This document shows, in pieces, positions 29,870 to 39,442 of a stretch of 40,861 bases of DNA. The notes under the pieces are model-generated. The model was not told the DNA's origin, ran no database searches, and was given only the letters and a program-made list of their open reading frames with translations. The stretch covers positions 1 through 40,861 of the IMG/VR virus record IMGVR_UViG_3300045110_000303. One strand, given 5' to 3'. The stretch's first letter is position 1, and every line of letters begins with the position of its first letter. Both the position numbers and the translations under genes were made by a program. This DNA comes from a virus.

Positions 29870-30400
29870 ATGGCAGTCCGTTTTCGCGTCCCGCCGATAA
29901 AGCCGCAGATCGACGAAACGATGGCTCACCTGAAAGTTCGCATGCAGGAGGCTGCGGCCTCTTCCTCTGAGCAGCTCGCCGAGACCATCCAAACAAAGGG
30001 GCGCGCCGACATTGCGGCGGCCGGCCGTTTCGGCGGTGCCTGGCAGTCGGGGTTCACCTACGACATCTCGGGAGAAGGTGCCAAGAGCAGGACGATTACC
30101 TTTCACCATTCAAACCCGCTCTGGCGCGTCTTTCAGAGTGGCGCGACCATCAAAGGCAAGCCGCTGCTGTGGATTCCGGTCGATCCGGGAGGGCCGCGGG
30201 CCAAGGACTTTTCGGGGCGCCTGTTCCAGGTCAAGCGCAGCAAGAAGCGCGACACGCCGCTGCTGATGTCGGCCGATGACCACAAGGTCAAATATATCGG
30301 GGTGAAGAAAGTCATCATTCGCCGCAAATTCCACTTGCTCAAGATCATACGCGACGAGAGCAAAAAGCTGCGTGACCTGTTCAAGGCCGGGATGAAATAG
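29870..30400 (+). CDS. Minor tail protein candidate
   Basis: A 176-residue basic protein. The middle RADIAAAGRFGGAWQSGFTY is followed by HSNPLWRVFQSGATI and GKPLLWIPVDPGG, and the C-terminus is Lys/Arg-rich (KKVIIRRKFHLLKI). Between tail chaperone and tape measure, HK97-type phages often have a small tail protein; the family name is unsure. Confidence 0.6.
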   Translation: MAVRFRVPPIKPQIDETMAHLKVRMQEAAASSSEQLAETIQTKGRADIAAAGRFGGAWQSGFTYDISGEGAKSRTITFHHSNPLWRVFQSGATIKGKPLLWIPVDPGGPRAKDFSGRLFQVKRSKKRDTPLLMSADDHKVKYIGVKKVIIRRKFHLLKIIRDESKKLRDLFKAGMK

Positions 30401-30402
30401 AG

Positions 30403-32712
30403 ATGGCTAACGACATCGTCCAGACGATCAAGGTCGAGGTCGAAGGCGCCGAAGAGGCGACCGCGGCGCTCGAGAAGATCGGCGAGGGCGCAAGCACGTC
30501 ATTCGATGAGACCGCCAAGGCCGCCGAGACGGCCGGCGTATCGATCGAAGAGTTCGGCAAGCTGTCCGAGAAAACGCAAGCTGCCTACATCGAATTGTCG
30601 CAACGGGTCGCGGAAGGGTCGCAGGCGATCGTCGCCTCGACCGGCGAGATCCGGCAAGCGGCAGCAAGCGGAGCCCAGGGAACCAGAGCTCTCGGCGGCG
30701 GCCTCGACGAGGTTTCCGAGAAATCCGGCATCTCGTCTCGCGAGATGCGCGCGCTCGGCAAGATCATGGGGGCGCTGGGCGCTGGGGAAGTCGCCCACCT
30801 GGCGGTGAGTTTCCAGAGAGTCGCGTCTTCGCTGGGTGTCCTCGGCGCAGCCGCGCTGGCGTTCGCGGTGGCAGCCGGCGCCTTGCTCTCGTGGGCCAAA
30901 GAGGCGGCCGAAGCTGCCAAGGGAATGGAAGACCTGGCCAAGGCGACCGGCGCGACGGTTGAATCATTGAAGCTGCAGGAAGGGGCATTTAAGAGCGCAG
31001 GCATTGCAGCCAAGGAGTTCGGAGGGGCGCTGCAGGGACTGCTTGTCTCGGTCCTCAGCGAGGCGCCGAAAGTCGAAGACGAGATTGCCAAGACGGCAGA
31101 AACAGCGATCAGAGCCAAGGCTGCGCTCGATAAGCTGAAGGCCGAGCAAGGTTTTCAAACGACGCAGTTTCAAATACAAACGCAGCAACTCGCAGCGCAG
31201 ACACAGCAGTTGCAACTGCAGGGGCAGCAGCTCGCCCTAAACCTGGCATCGGTTCAACAGCAGCTTCGCACCCTCTCCGCCACTCAGGACATCGAACGTC
31301 GGCGCGCCGATCTGACGGTGTCAGATGCGCGGGCCAATTTGCAGATGCTGGTGCTGCAAGACGAGTACTTGCGCGGTAAAATTTCCGAAGCGAGTTATGA
31401 GAGACAGTTGGCGTCCCTGCAAAGGGACGCGCGCGAGCGCGCGATCCAGAAGGCCAGGATCGATCTCGAGAACGCCCAGCAAGAACGAGATGGGCTTGGC
31501 AAAAAGCAAGCGGCACAGAGAAGTGCCCTCGAGTTACAGGAACAGCAAATCGAACTGGCGCAGCAGCAACTGCCGATCCAACAACAGCAGCTCGAATTGC
31601 AGCGCCAGCAGCTTGAACTGGCACAAAAGCAGTTCGAGATGCTTAAGGGGCCGGACCTCGCTGCCGCGCAACGCAAGCTGGCCGAGGCTTTGGCCAATTC
31701 GTTGGGACCACTGATCGAGCAATTCCAGCGGATGAGGCAGGGCAGCAAGGAGGCCATCGATCCGCTCACAACCTTGGCATCACAAGTCGCGGCGTTGAAG
31801 AAGGTCATGGGGGACGCGGGAATATCGGCCGACGATATGGCCAAGGGATTCAATGCATCGAATGTCGAGGTCAATAAATTCCTGCCGGTCATCGCGCAAA
31901 TTGTTGATAGTCTGACCGGCCTGCAAAAACTTCAATTTGCTCAGGTGCTGAAAGGCTTTCAACTGCCGCCAGACTTGATTGCGGTCCTTATGAAGGGCAC
32001 CGAGGAATTTGAGAAATTTGTGGTGCAGGGCGCAAAGATGGCACCATTTAGGCAAGTGCTTGAGGATCTCGGAAAAGGCGTGGACACACTTGGTAAATCG
32101 CTCAAAGATATCGGGACTATAGCACTCGCCTCCGCTGTCGCGGACATCAAGAACCTCGGGGCAGCAATTCAGACATTGGTCACGACGCCGGTCGGCAATG
32201 CGTGGCAGTGGCTCACGAGCAGTTTCGACGCCGCCCTGGAATCGATGAAACGGAGTTGGGCAGAGTTCGAACAAGCACTCGCCAGGAGCGGTACTTTGTC
32301 GCCGCCGCTGCCAAGCGGGGCCCACGCTGCCGGCGGCCTGCTCGGCGGAAGCGGTAGCGGCACCAGCGACTCAAACCTCGCCTGGGTCTCGCGCGGCGAA
32401 CACATCATGCCGGCCAGCGCCGTGAGCCAGCCGGGCGTGCTGGCGTTCCTCGAGGCGCTGCGGCGTTCGGGCGGCAACCTGCGTGGCGTGCTTGACAACA
32501 TGGGCCGCTTCGCGCTCGGCGGTCTGGTCATGCCGACGCTGTCGATCCCAGGGTTGGCCGGTGGCGGGATGAGCAACGTCACCATTCAGTTTCCGGGGTT
32601 GCCCGAGATCACCGGCTTGCGGGCCTCGTCTGCCGTGGTCGATGAACTGCGCAATGCCGCGGCGATGGCGCAGGTCCGCTCGGGCGGGCGCAAGCCGAGC
32701 CGGTATTCCTGA
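30403..32712 (+). CDS. Tail length tape measure protein
   Basis: A 769-residue protein that sets tail length. The N-terminus (VQTIKVEVEGAEEATAALEK) and a hydrophobic stretch (about 140-165, AALAFAVAAGALLSW) are typical. Residues about 245-415 form a long Gln/Leu-rich coiled-coil (QTQQLAAQTQQLQLQGQQLA; ELQEQQIELAQQQL). The C-terminus has Gly-rich turns (HAAGGLLGGSGSGTS; SRGEHIMPASAV). By the usual 0.15 nm per residue it predicts a tail of roughly 115 nm. Confidence 0.92.
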   Translation: MANDIVQTIKVEVEGAEEATAALEKIGEGASTSFDETAKAAETAGVSIEEFGKLSEKTQAAYIELSQRVAEGSQAIVASTGEIRQAAASGAQGTRALGGGLDEVSEKSGISSREMRALGKIMGALGAGEVAHLAVSFQRVASSLGVLGAAALAFAVAAGALLSWAKEAAEAAKGMEDLAKATGATVESLKLQEGAFKSAGIAAKEFGGALQGLLVSVLSEAPKVEDEIAKTAETAIRAKAALDKLKAEQGFQTTQFQIQTQQLAAQTQQLQLQGQQLALNLASVQQQLRTLSATQDIERRRADLTVSDARANLQMLVLQDEYLRGKISEASYERQLASLQRDARERAIQKARIDLENAQQERDGLGKKQAAQRSALELQEQQIELAQQQLPIQQQQLELQRQQLELAQKQFEMLKGPDLAAAQRKLAEALANSLGPLIEQFQRMRQGSKEAIDPLTTLASQVAALKKVMGDAGISADDMAKGFNASNVEVNKFLPVIAQIVDSLTGLQKLQFAQVLKGFQLPPDLIAVLMKGTEEFEKFVVQGAKMAPFRQVLEDLGKGVDTLGKSLKDIGTIALASAVADIKNLGAAIQTLVTTPVGNAWQWLTSSFDAALESMKRSWAEFEQALARSGTLSPPLPSGAHAAGGLLGGSGSGTSDSNLAWVSRGEHIMPASAVSQPGVLAFLEALRRSGGNLRGVLDNMGRFALGGLVMPTLSIPGLAGGGMSNVTIQFPGLPEITGLRASSAVVDELRNAAAMAQVRSGGRKPSRYS

Positions 32713-33107
32713 TGCTGACGCATGTTCCGGCCTATACGCTGCTCGCGATCGATGACATTGACTTTAGCGATTATGCCGTGCGCGGGATCACGATGACGCT
32801 GGCGCCGATCGATCAGGCCAAGAAGGTGGCGCGCGATTGCCGCGGCGCGCTGGCCGACATCTCGCTGGCGCAGTTCCGGCAGCACAAGGTGACGATCAGT
32901 TGCACGGACCATGAAGCGCCGACGCTCACCGGCGTCTGGCCGGGGCAGGATGTCACCATCACATGCGTCCCAGGCCTCGGCGCCGCCAACGGGGCCGGCG
33001 ACGTGCTGACGATCCTCGCCAAGGTGACGTCCTGGAACACCTCGCGTAATGAATGGGCGGCCGAGGTGGCGTGGTCGCTTGAGGCCGAGCAACGAGTGAT
33101 CGCATGA
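32712..33107 (+). CDS. Distal tail protein candidate
   Basis: A 131-residue strand-rich protein (LTHVPAYTLLAIDDIDFSDY, with VTISCTDHEAPTLTGVWPGQ) directly after the tape measure. The position and fold type suit a distal tail or baseplate component. It overlaps the tape measure stop by one base and the next gene by four. Confidence 0.6.
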   Translation: MLTHVPAYTLLAIDDIDFSDYAVRGITMTLAPIDQAKKVARDCRGALADISLAQFRQHKVTISCTDHEAPTLTGVWPGQDVTITCVPGLGAANGAGDVLTILAKVTSWNTSRNEWAAEVAWSLEAEQRVIA

Positions 33108-35188
33108 TCCTCGGCCACTTCCCGGTTTCCGCTACCAGGGACTCGCCGCCCCCGGCCGTTCCGTCATCGACGGCCACACCTGGGATGCCGTACTTCGCCT
33201 GGGTCGATCCGGCCGAGACGACGTTCCTGCCCGAGCACATGCGCTGGGACGAGAACATCTTCAGCTTCTCCCTCAAGCAGGACGAGGGTGACCCGGCGAG
33301 CCTCACCGTCGTCGTGCGCCGCCCGCGCAACGATGCCGGCAATGCCATCGGCCTGCTCGGCCCCGGCCGCAAGATCTGGTGCTGGTTTGCGTTCGACTGC
33401 GGGCCGGATTTGGTTCGGTTCCGCGGCCGGCTCGTCGGGGTGCCGACCAGTATCTTTGAGGAGCTGGTGACGCTGGAGTTTGTGGCGCGGCCGATCGATC
33501 TGGTGGCGCAGAAGGCGGCGCTGGCCGATATGCTGCGGGTGCTGCCGTATTACGACGAGGTCGTGATCGACCCCTCGCGCCGCACCGACCCGGAGGTCGT
33601 GCTCGAGGGCTACAGCGCGATCTGGCACTACGACCGCGAGACGCACGTCTTGTCGGTCTCGGACGAGATCACCGGCGAGGATGGGCTGGTCGAATTCGAC
33701 GGTGCCAGCGAAGACGGCAAGGTGCTCTATGACGGCCTCGGCCTGACACTGACCAGCGGGCCGCTCACACGCGTCGACGTCCAGGCCGAATATACCTGGA
33801 CTCAGCAAGCGCAGGGGCGAGTCGAGCTGGGCAGCTATCTGTGCCGGAATTGGCCAGGCGGGGGCCGCAACTACATCACGTCGTATACCTTGACGAAAGA
33901 CAGTTGGCCGAAAGCCGGGGCCACGATTGGCGATGGCTGGGTGGCAGCCGAAGCATCCGCCTCGACGCCGTATGATCTATCGGTCAAGAGCCGCACCACA
34001 GGTTCGGATATTACGGTCACCTTCCCCGACACATCATGGTTTGGTCCATCGACCACACACACCACGATAACGGAGACGGAGAGTTTCATCACTGCGCCCT
34101 CGTATATTTCCTATCCGAGGATCGTGACTTCCGACACGAGCTCTGTGACGCTCGGCAAGGTGGAAGGGCCGGATGAAGGTCAGAGCTCGTCGTTGAGCCG
34201 CAACTACACGGCGGTCGGCGCCGCGCTGCCATTGCATTACACGACGGTGGGCTTGGTGGCGGGCTATTCGGCCAATCGGCCATGCACGGAGATCGTGTCG
34301 TTTTCTCTGATCGCCGATGTGCAGCATGTGTTGACCGACCCCGAGGATGGCGAGGCGCTGCGGATCGATGATGTCAAATCGGTCAACCTGAGCGAACCGC
34401 TCGGCGCCGAGCTGCCGATCGGTGACGTGCGCCGCCGCTCCTATATTGCGACCGCACGCGGCAATCGAAGCCTTGAGCATTTGATCGTATTGGCGCGCGC
34501 GCATTTGCTGAAGCGGGCGCGGGTGGTGGAGATCGCGTTTGCTCCAAAGCTCGCGCGCATGCCCGAGATCACGCTGCGCAAGAATGCGTTTCTGGTCGAG
34601 CCGCGTGTCGGCGAGGCGTTGGGCAAGTTCATTGGCTACTCGCTCGCGCTCGACGGCTCGGATGGGCGCATCAAGTGCGAGGTTCGCATTGGCTGCGCCA
34701 TCGGGCGCGGCGGATCTGCGGTCGCATCTGGCGGACTGCCGACCTATTGCAGCATCGACTACACCGGGGCCGATTATCAGCAGTTCACCGGACGGGTGGT
34801 GCTGTTCGACTCCTCGGTCGGATATCAACCGCCGCGCGCCAACCCGAACGACGACGGGCTCGACTTCATGTCCGCGCTGCGGGCCGAGGACGTCATCGAC
34901 CAGCCATTGGTGGTCGAGAATCCCGCAGCCGTGCAAGGGGCCTATATCCACACCCATGCTCACTGGAATGTCCCGCCAGTCATCACGCCTTACTTCACCG
35001 AGGAGGATGCCGCAAAATCGCAGGCCGCGGTGCAGGCGCGGTCTACCTCGGTCGGCAACGCACTCAAGGCGGTGGAAACCAAGGCGACGTTCAAGCTCAA
35101 GAGCATGACGCGTGTGTTTTCCAGCGATTATCCAATCCAAGTCACTGACGTGAAAGTCCCGACGGGCTACAACCTGGAAGCCGTGTGA
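33104..35188 (+). CDS. Tail hub/baseplate protein candidate
   Basis: A 694-residue protein. The N-terminal 240 residues are beta-rich and read like the hub fold of gp27/gp44 proteins (RFRGRLVGVPTSIFEELVTL; YDEVVIDPSRRTDPE). A Ser/Thr-rich insert follows (260-370), then VLTDPEDGEALRIDDVKSVN and MPEITLRKNAFLVEPRVGEA. The last 130 residues are a separate strand-rich unit with an HTHAHW motif. In this place phages encode the tail-tip hub that initiates tube growth and reaches the membrane. Confidence 0.65.
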   Translation: MILGHFPVSATRDSPPPAVPSSTATPGMPYFAWVDPAETTFLPEHMRWDENIFSFSLKQDEGDPASLTVVVRRPRNDAGNAIGLLGPGRKIWCWFAFDCGPDLVRFRGRLVGVPTSIFEELVTLEFVARPIDLVAQKAALADMLRVLPYYDEVVIDPSRRTDPEVVLEGYSAIWHYDRETHVLSVSDEITGEDGLVEFDGASEDGKVLYDGLGLTLTSGPLTRVDVQAEYTWTQQAQGRVELGSYLCRNWPGGGRNYITSYTLTKDSWPKAGATIGDGWVAAEASASTPYDLSVKSRTTGSDITVTFPDTSWFGPSTTHTTITETESFITAPSYISYPRIVTSDTSSVTLGKVEGPDEGQSSSLSRNYTAVGAALPLHYTTVGLVAGYSANRPCTEIVSFSLIADVQHVLTDPEDGEALRIDDVKSVNLSEPLGAELPIGDVRRRSYIATARGNRSLEHLIVLARAHLLKRARVVEIAFAPKLARMPEITLRKNAFLVEPRVGEALGKFIGYSLALDGSDGRIKCEVRIGCAIGRGGSAVASGGLPTYCSIDYTGADYQQFTGRVVLFDSSVGYQPPRANPNDDGLDFMSALRAEDVIDQPLVVENPAAVQGAYIHTHAHWNVPPVITPYFTEEDAAKSQAAVQARSTSVGNALKAVETKATFKLKSMTRVFSSDYPIQVTDVKVPTGYNLEAV

Positions 35189-35583
35189 TGGCTGGTTTTG
35201 AGGTCATCGTCCGGCCGGCGGTGCTGCCCAATATCCGCCCGGCCTCGGCGCGCGTCTTGCCGCCGCAAGACAATCCCGAGCAGGGCATCTGTACTATCAG
35301 CGGCGGCGGCGGCGGACTCATCGATCTCTCGTATACCTTCAGCGCCAGCTTTTCGAGCAATGCACCGGCGCAGGAATCCAAGCGGCAGGTCGACAAGGAG
35401 AGAGTCCACCAGGTGACGACAGACGCTGGCGGCGCCAGCATCATGCATCAAGACAATTACGTCGAGGTTGAGCGATTGAAGCGAGTCAGGCTGGAGACGC
35501 CCAGCGGGCCTATAAAAGTGCGCTATGCCGATCCGCCGAAGGTCGACAATGTCGTGACAATAGAAACAGACATAACACGGTAA
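35188..35583 (+). CDS. Tail protein of unknown function
   Basis: A 131-residue protein. The first 50 residues are Pro-rich (VIVRPAVLPNIRPASARVLP) with a Gly5 stretch; the second half has charged strands (KRVRLETPSGPIKVRYADPP). It may link the hub and the receptor-binding proteins. A GTG three bases upstream is an alternative start. Confidence 0.6.
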   Translation: MAGFEVIVRPAVLPNIRPASARVLPPQDNPEQGICTISGGGGGLIDLSYTFSASFSSNAPAQESKRQVDKERVHQVTTDAGGASIMHQDNYVEVERLKRVRLETPSGPIKVRYADPPKVDNVVTIETDITR

Positions 35584-35593
35584 TCATCCAACC

Positions 35594-36385
35594 ATGACGA
35601 TCGTCTACGTCACGACTGGTGCCTGGGGCGCTGGCACCGGCGCGCCGAACAGCGCCGCGCAGGTCGACGGCAACTTCTACGATGTCGACCAGCGGATCGT
35701 CGAGCTCAATGCGGCTCTGGACGAAGGCAAGCAGATCGACAGCATCAGCTCTTCGCCCAACAGCATGACGATCCTGTTCACGGATGGCACGACCCAGGTT
35801 ATCCCGCTGCCGATCGCGACGCTGACCTATGTCGGGCAATGGCTCAACAGCACGCCATACACTCGCGGGCAACTGATCTCGGTTCGCGGCCTGGGCATGT
35901 TCCAGGTGCTGGTCGATCATACGACGCCGCCGTTGCCGGCGGTCTTCGACCCGAACGCCACCGATGGCAGCAGTAATCCGCTCTATCAGTACTGGATGCC
36001 GCTGTATGACGTGAACTACGACGCGGCAATCTTTGTGCCGGGGACAGCCCAGCGCACGGCAGGCGAGGTGTTGTTCCAGGCGGTCGCCGGCAGGACCATG
36101 AATCTGCCGAGCGGCAACGCCCATGCCTATGCCTATCTCGACGTGGGCATCGCGACCGGCACCAGCATCATCCTGTCGATCCAGAAGAACAGGGTCCAGA
36201 TCGGCACCATCACGTTCGCGGTCGGCGGCCTCGATGCCGGCGGTGGCAAGGCGGGGTCATTCAACATCCCGGCCACCGTGAGTTTTGCCGAGGGCGACAC
36301 CTACGCCATCCGGGTCACGCAATCCAACAACGCCGCGCCATCTGGCTTGTCGGTGACGCTGCCGTTCCTGCGCACGGACATCTGA
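35594..36385 (+). CDS. Tail-tip/receptor-binding protein candidate
   Basis: A 263-residue protein. The N-terminal MTIVYVTTGAWGAGTGAPNS is a phage tail attachment type start; residues about 70-150 include the strand unit YVGQWLNSTPYTRGQLISVR with features of carbohydrate-binding domains. The C-terminal 100 residues are a jelly-roll-like strand set (FNIPATVSFAEGDTYAIRVT). First of four consecutive tail-tip genes with lectin-like domains. Confidence 0.65.
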   Translation: MTIVYVTTGAWGAGTGAPNSAAQVDGNFYDVDQRIVELNAALDEGKQIDSISSSPNSMTILFTDGTTQVIPLPIATLTYVGQWLNSTPYTRGQLISVRGLGMFQVLVDHTTPPLPAVFDPNATDGSSNPLYQYWMPLYDVNYDAAIFVPGTAQRTAGEVLFQAVAGRTMNLPSGNAHAYAYLDVGIATGTSIILSIQKNRVQIGTITFAVGGLDAGGGKAGSFNIPATVSFAEGDTYAIRVTQSNNAAPSGLSVTLPFLRTDI

Positions 36386-37827
36386 TGGCATCAGGCGATG
36401 TCGGGGCGTTCGCTCAAGACCTGCTGACGCGCATCTACAATGTGCATTGGAAAACCGGGCTTGCTGTCGAGTTCACCGGGAGCCTTGATGAGGGGACGGG
36501 GAGTCCTGCAAGGTCGCCCAGTTATTTGGCATTGAACCGGCCGCTGTCCCTGAACAAGGTTACCATTTCATTCTGGTTTCGCATCCCGCTCAAGGTGGCA
36601 AACGCGAAAGCGTTGGCGGATGAAGGGAAACCGATCTGGGATTTTACCGTGTTGTATAACTGCATTCCTCTGCTGATGTTCGGTCAGCAGCAAACAGGTG
36701 CAATTTATCATTGGACCGACGACAAGCCCATTGGTGAGCTCCCAAACTATGACCTCGAGGGAAACTATGATCCGATTCCTGTCTATGGAACCGGAGTTAC
36801 CGGGAGCCATGTCGCGCCGATGCAGCCATCATGCATTGGCGTTACTTTCGGGAAGGATAGTTCGGAAGGCGGACTGATCGTCCATATCCAGACCGCGGAC
36901 ATGGCGATTGCCGAGAACCTGGCAGTCGAAGACAGCGAGATTATCTTGGATGGCGGGACCGGCCCCGGATATACCGTTGTCACCCAGGACGCCAGCTACG
37001 CCATGACGGCTGGGGCAGAAGCTCTCGGCAACCAGGGAAGCATCAACCTGGGTGTTTATGGTGGCAATATCGCGCCTGCGATCCAAGCCGATCAATGGCA
37101 TCACATATTGATCTCGTGGGATCTGCAGGCCAGCAACGCAACCCACGGGAGCGAGGAGGGATCAACGACGGCCGGCGGCACCGAATCCTATAGCTTGATG
37201 TGGTGCGCCATCGACGACGTCAACAAGGACAAATACGAGCTGCCGGCAAACTGGATCGGCGGCTCGGGTGCCGGGGCCGCCGAAGAGCCGAGCACCAATC
37301 CCAATGCCCACCTTTCAAATCTCGCTTACCGATATTCGGGGGTTGGAGATGACCCGCCGCCACGGGTCAAGGTCGATTTTTCGCCCATCCCATCCAATCC
37401 GCTGATTATCCCCGCACCAACTACCCTTCTTTATCCAACCGGGCCACAGGGCGAGACTGGCGAGGTCAAAGCCAATCAGCTCGTGGAAATGGCCGAACTG
37501 CAAATTTTCACCGATGTCGTCGTGAATACAAGCGAGGAGATCAAGCGGCGTGCTTTCATTGATTTTGCCAGGGACGAAAACGGTAATCCGATCGCGGACG
37601 CGGATGGCAAGTTCGCGTTGAAGCCAGTCGATCCGAAGAAGGCGGAAGAGCTCATGGGCAAGAAGCCCGAAGTCCTGCTACACGGAAGCGGCAACTGGAT
37701 TGAAGGCTACAACACCGGCTCGACCGGTGTTCTTATCGATGGCGACAAGATACCGACCGGACAATTCACGCCGACCGGCGTCATCAATCAATACACACCA
37801 GACCCGAGTGTGACTGTTGATCACTGA
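36385..37827 (+). CDS. Tail protein with LamG/concanavalin-like domain
   Basis: A 480-residue protein. Residues 30-290 form a concanavalin-like lectin layout: AVEFTGSLDEGTG, NKVTISFWFRIPL, and AIQADQWHHILISWDLQASN, the hallmark strand of LamG domains. The C-terminal third is charged and mixed (FIDFARDENGNPIADADGKF). Such domains bind cell-surface glycans. It starts by overlapping the previous stop by one base. Confidence 0.7.
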   Translation: MASGDVGAFAQDLLTRIYNVHWKTGLAVEFTGSLDEGTGSPARSPSYLALNRPLSLNKVTISFWFRIPLKVANAKALADEGKPIWDFTVLYNCIPLLMFGQQQTGAIYHWTDDKPIGELPNYDLEGNYDPIPVYGTGVTGSHVAPMQPSCIGVTFGKDSSEGGLIVHIQTADMAIAENLAVEDSEIILDGGTGPGYTVVTQDASYAMTAGAEALGNQGSINLGVYGGNIAPAIQADQWHHILISWDLQASNATHGSEEGSTTAGGTESYSLMWCAIDDVNKDKYELPANWIGGSGAGAAEEPSTNPNAHLSNLAYRYSGVGDDPPPRVKVDFSPIPSNPLIIPAPTTLLYPTGPQGETGEVKANQLVEMAELQIFTDVVVNTSEEIKRRAFIDFARDENGNPIADADGKFALKPVDPKKAEELMGKKPEVLLHGSGNWIEGYNTGSTGVLIDGDKIPTGQFTPTGVINQYTPDPSVTVDH

Positions 37828-37841
37828 GGCCAGGCAACCAG

Positions 37842-38729
37842 ATGCTCGTCTGTAGCGTCAGCCAGTCGCAGCGGCGTGCGGCGATTACGGCCGACCTGGC
37901 CGAGGCGGCCATCGCGCTGGACGCGCCCGGCACCGGCAACGTCGTCTTTGCCACGCTGGTGGACGATCCGGCCTCGGTACGCGACCGCGTCGATGCGTTC
38001 CTCGGGCAGATCATGCGCGAGGCGGCGAGTGCTGCGGCTACCGTCAATGCCGGGTTCGCCAAGGCCGTTACCATCGCCGAGGCGGCTGCCGCGGTCTCCA
38101 CGCAAGACGCCACGGCGGGCGCCGGCATTGTGCCTGCAACCTGGGATCCTGCCACAATATCCCAGGTGACGCTTTCGGGCGGGAATCTCGTTGCCACCAA
38201 TACGGGGACGACTGGCACCAATCACGGCGCTCGAACCCTCGCCGCAGCGGGCAAGACAACCGGGAAATTTTACTTTGAGTTGACCTACACCGCCATCACG
38301 GCTGGCCCCAATGTGGGCGGCGGCATTGCCACCACGGCTTCGTCTTATTTCGGCATGGGCAATCAAGGGGCGGTCACAGGCGTCGAGCTCTATGTCGTTG
38401 CTGGCGCGATTTGGGCTGGCGGAAGCGACACTGGCATCAACCTTGGGGCGCGTGTCGGCGGTGACGTCATTGGCGTTGCGGTCGACCTCGTCAACAAATC
38501 GACTTGGTTCAAGAAGGTTTCTGGCACGCCGGGGAACTGGAACGGCAGTGGAACTGCCAATCCGGCAACCAATGTGGGTGGCATTTCTACCCCTGCCGGG
38601 ACTTTGACGCCGATCCTAACATTCGGTGGAACCGGGGGTCTTGCGAACAATGTCGTTGCCGCCAATTTCGGCGCATCGGCTTTCACCGGAGCGGTGCCGT
38701 CCGGCTTCACGGCAGGGTGGCCGGCATAA
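37842..38729 (+). CDS. Tail protein with SPRY-like domain
   Basis: A 295-residue protein. The first 90 residues are Ala-rich and helical (AAITADLAEAAIALDA). From about residue 100 comes a SPRY (B30.2-like) beta-sandwich: GKFYFELTYTAI, GMGNQGAVTGVELYVVAG, GDVIGVAVDLVNKSTWFKK, then NNVVAANFGASAFTGAVPSG. SPRY modules are found on tail-tip proteins of alphaproteobacterial phages and would bind host surface. Confidence 0.8.
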   Translation: MLVCSVSQSQRRAAITADLAEAAIALDAPGTGNVVFATLVDDPASVRDRVDAFLGQIMREAASAAATVNAGFAKAVTIAEAAAAVSTQDATAGAGIVPATWDPATISQVTLSGGNLVATNTGTTGTNHGARTLAAAGKTTGKFYFELTYTAITAGPNVGGGIATTASSYFGMGNQGAVTGVELYVVAGAIWAGGSDTGINLGARVGGDVIGVAVDLVNKSTWFKKVSGTPGNWNGSGTANPATNVGGISTPAGTLTPILTFGGTGGLANNVVAANFGASAFTGAVPSGFTAGWPA

Positions 38730-38748
38730 ATCCAAATGGAGAATCCAC

Positions 38749-39333
38749 ATGACCGACGAACGCGCTAACGCGCGCGAATGCAACGACGCGTCCGTAATTC
38801 GGGGCAGCGGTATCGGCGAACATGCCGACGCGCATGGTCGCTATGAGATCGAATGCATCGGCGCGGATGGCAAGCTGAAGTGGCGCGATACGATCGAGAA
38901 CGTGGTCGCCACCGTCGGCAAGAATTTGATGCTCGACTCGTCCCTTGCCGGGGCGGCCTACACCGTGGTCGGGCCGTTCATGGGCCTGATCTCGTCGGTG
39001 TCCTATTCAGCGGTCGCGGCCGGCGACACCATGGCATCGCACGCTGGATGGCTCGAGGCCGGGGGCGCTAACGCGCCGACGTACACTGGCAACCGCCAGA
39101 CCGCGGTGTGGTCCGCCGCCACGGCGGGGGGCAAGGCGCTGTCGGCGGCACTGTCGTTTGCCATCACCAGCACGGGCACCGTCAAGGGCGCGTTCCTCTG
39201 CTTCGGCACCGGGGCGGTCAACACCAAGGATAACGCCGGCGGCGTGCTATGGTCGGCCGGCACGTTCTCGACCGGCGACAAGGCGGTCGTCAACGGCGAC
39301 ACGCTCAACGTAAACTACTCGACGAGTCTATGA
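38749..39333 (+). CDS. Tail/virion-associated protein of unknown function
   Basis: A 194-residue protein, GGAG eight bases before the ATG. HGRYEIECIGADGKLKWRDT opens it, then a long Ala/Gly/Ser-rich beta domain (SAALSFAITSTGTVKGAFLC). It is the last structural gene. Similar proteins close tail-fibre clusters in rhizobial phages, by my recollection. Confidence 0.6.
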   Translation: MTDERANARECNDASVIRGSGIGEHADAHGRYEIECIGADGKLKWRDTIENVVATVGKNLMLDSSLAGAAYTVVGPFMGLISSVSYSAVAAGDTMASHAGWLEAGGANAPTYTGNRQTAVWSAATAGGKALSAALSFAITSTGTVKGAFLCFGTGAVNTKDNAGGVLWSAGTFSTGDKAVVNGDTLNVNYSTSL

Positions 39334-39431
39334 TGCGAAGCCCGATCGACCGTCTGCTGGTGGCGCAGATCGTTTCTGCCAGCACGCTTCCGATCCTGGT
39401 CGTGCTGCTGCTTCTGATGTTCATGCGCTGA
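39330..39431 (+). CDS. Tiny membrane protein before the endolysin, holin candidate
   Basis: A 33-residue protein, MMRSPIDRLLVAQIVSASTL followed by PILVVLLLLMFMR, with one membrane helix. It overlaps the previous stop (ATGA) and ends 11 bases before the endolysin ribosome-binding region. A single-helix peptide in this place could be a pinholin or holin; the assignment rests on position. Confidence 0.55.
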   Translation: MMRSPIDRLLVAQIVSASTLPILVVLLLLMFMR

Positions 39432-39442
39432 AGGGAAAAATT

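Noticed and set aside
34034-35140. 368-residue minus-strand frame
   Set aside because: Antisense to the tail hub gene; His/Arg-rich low-quality protein, typical of GC-rich shadow frames.
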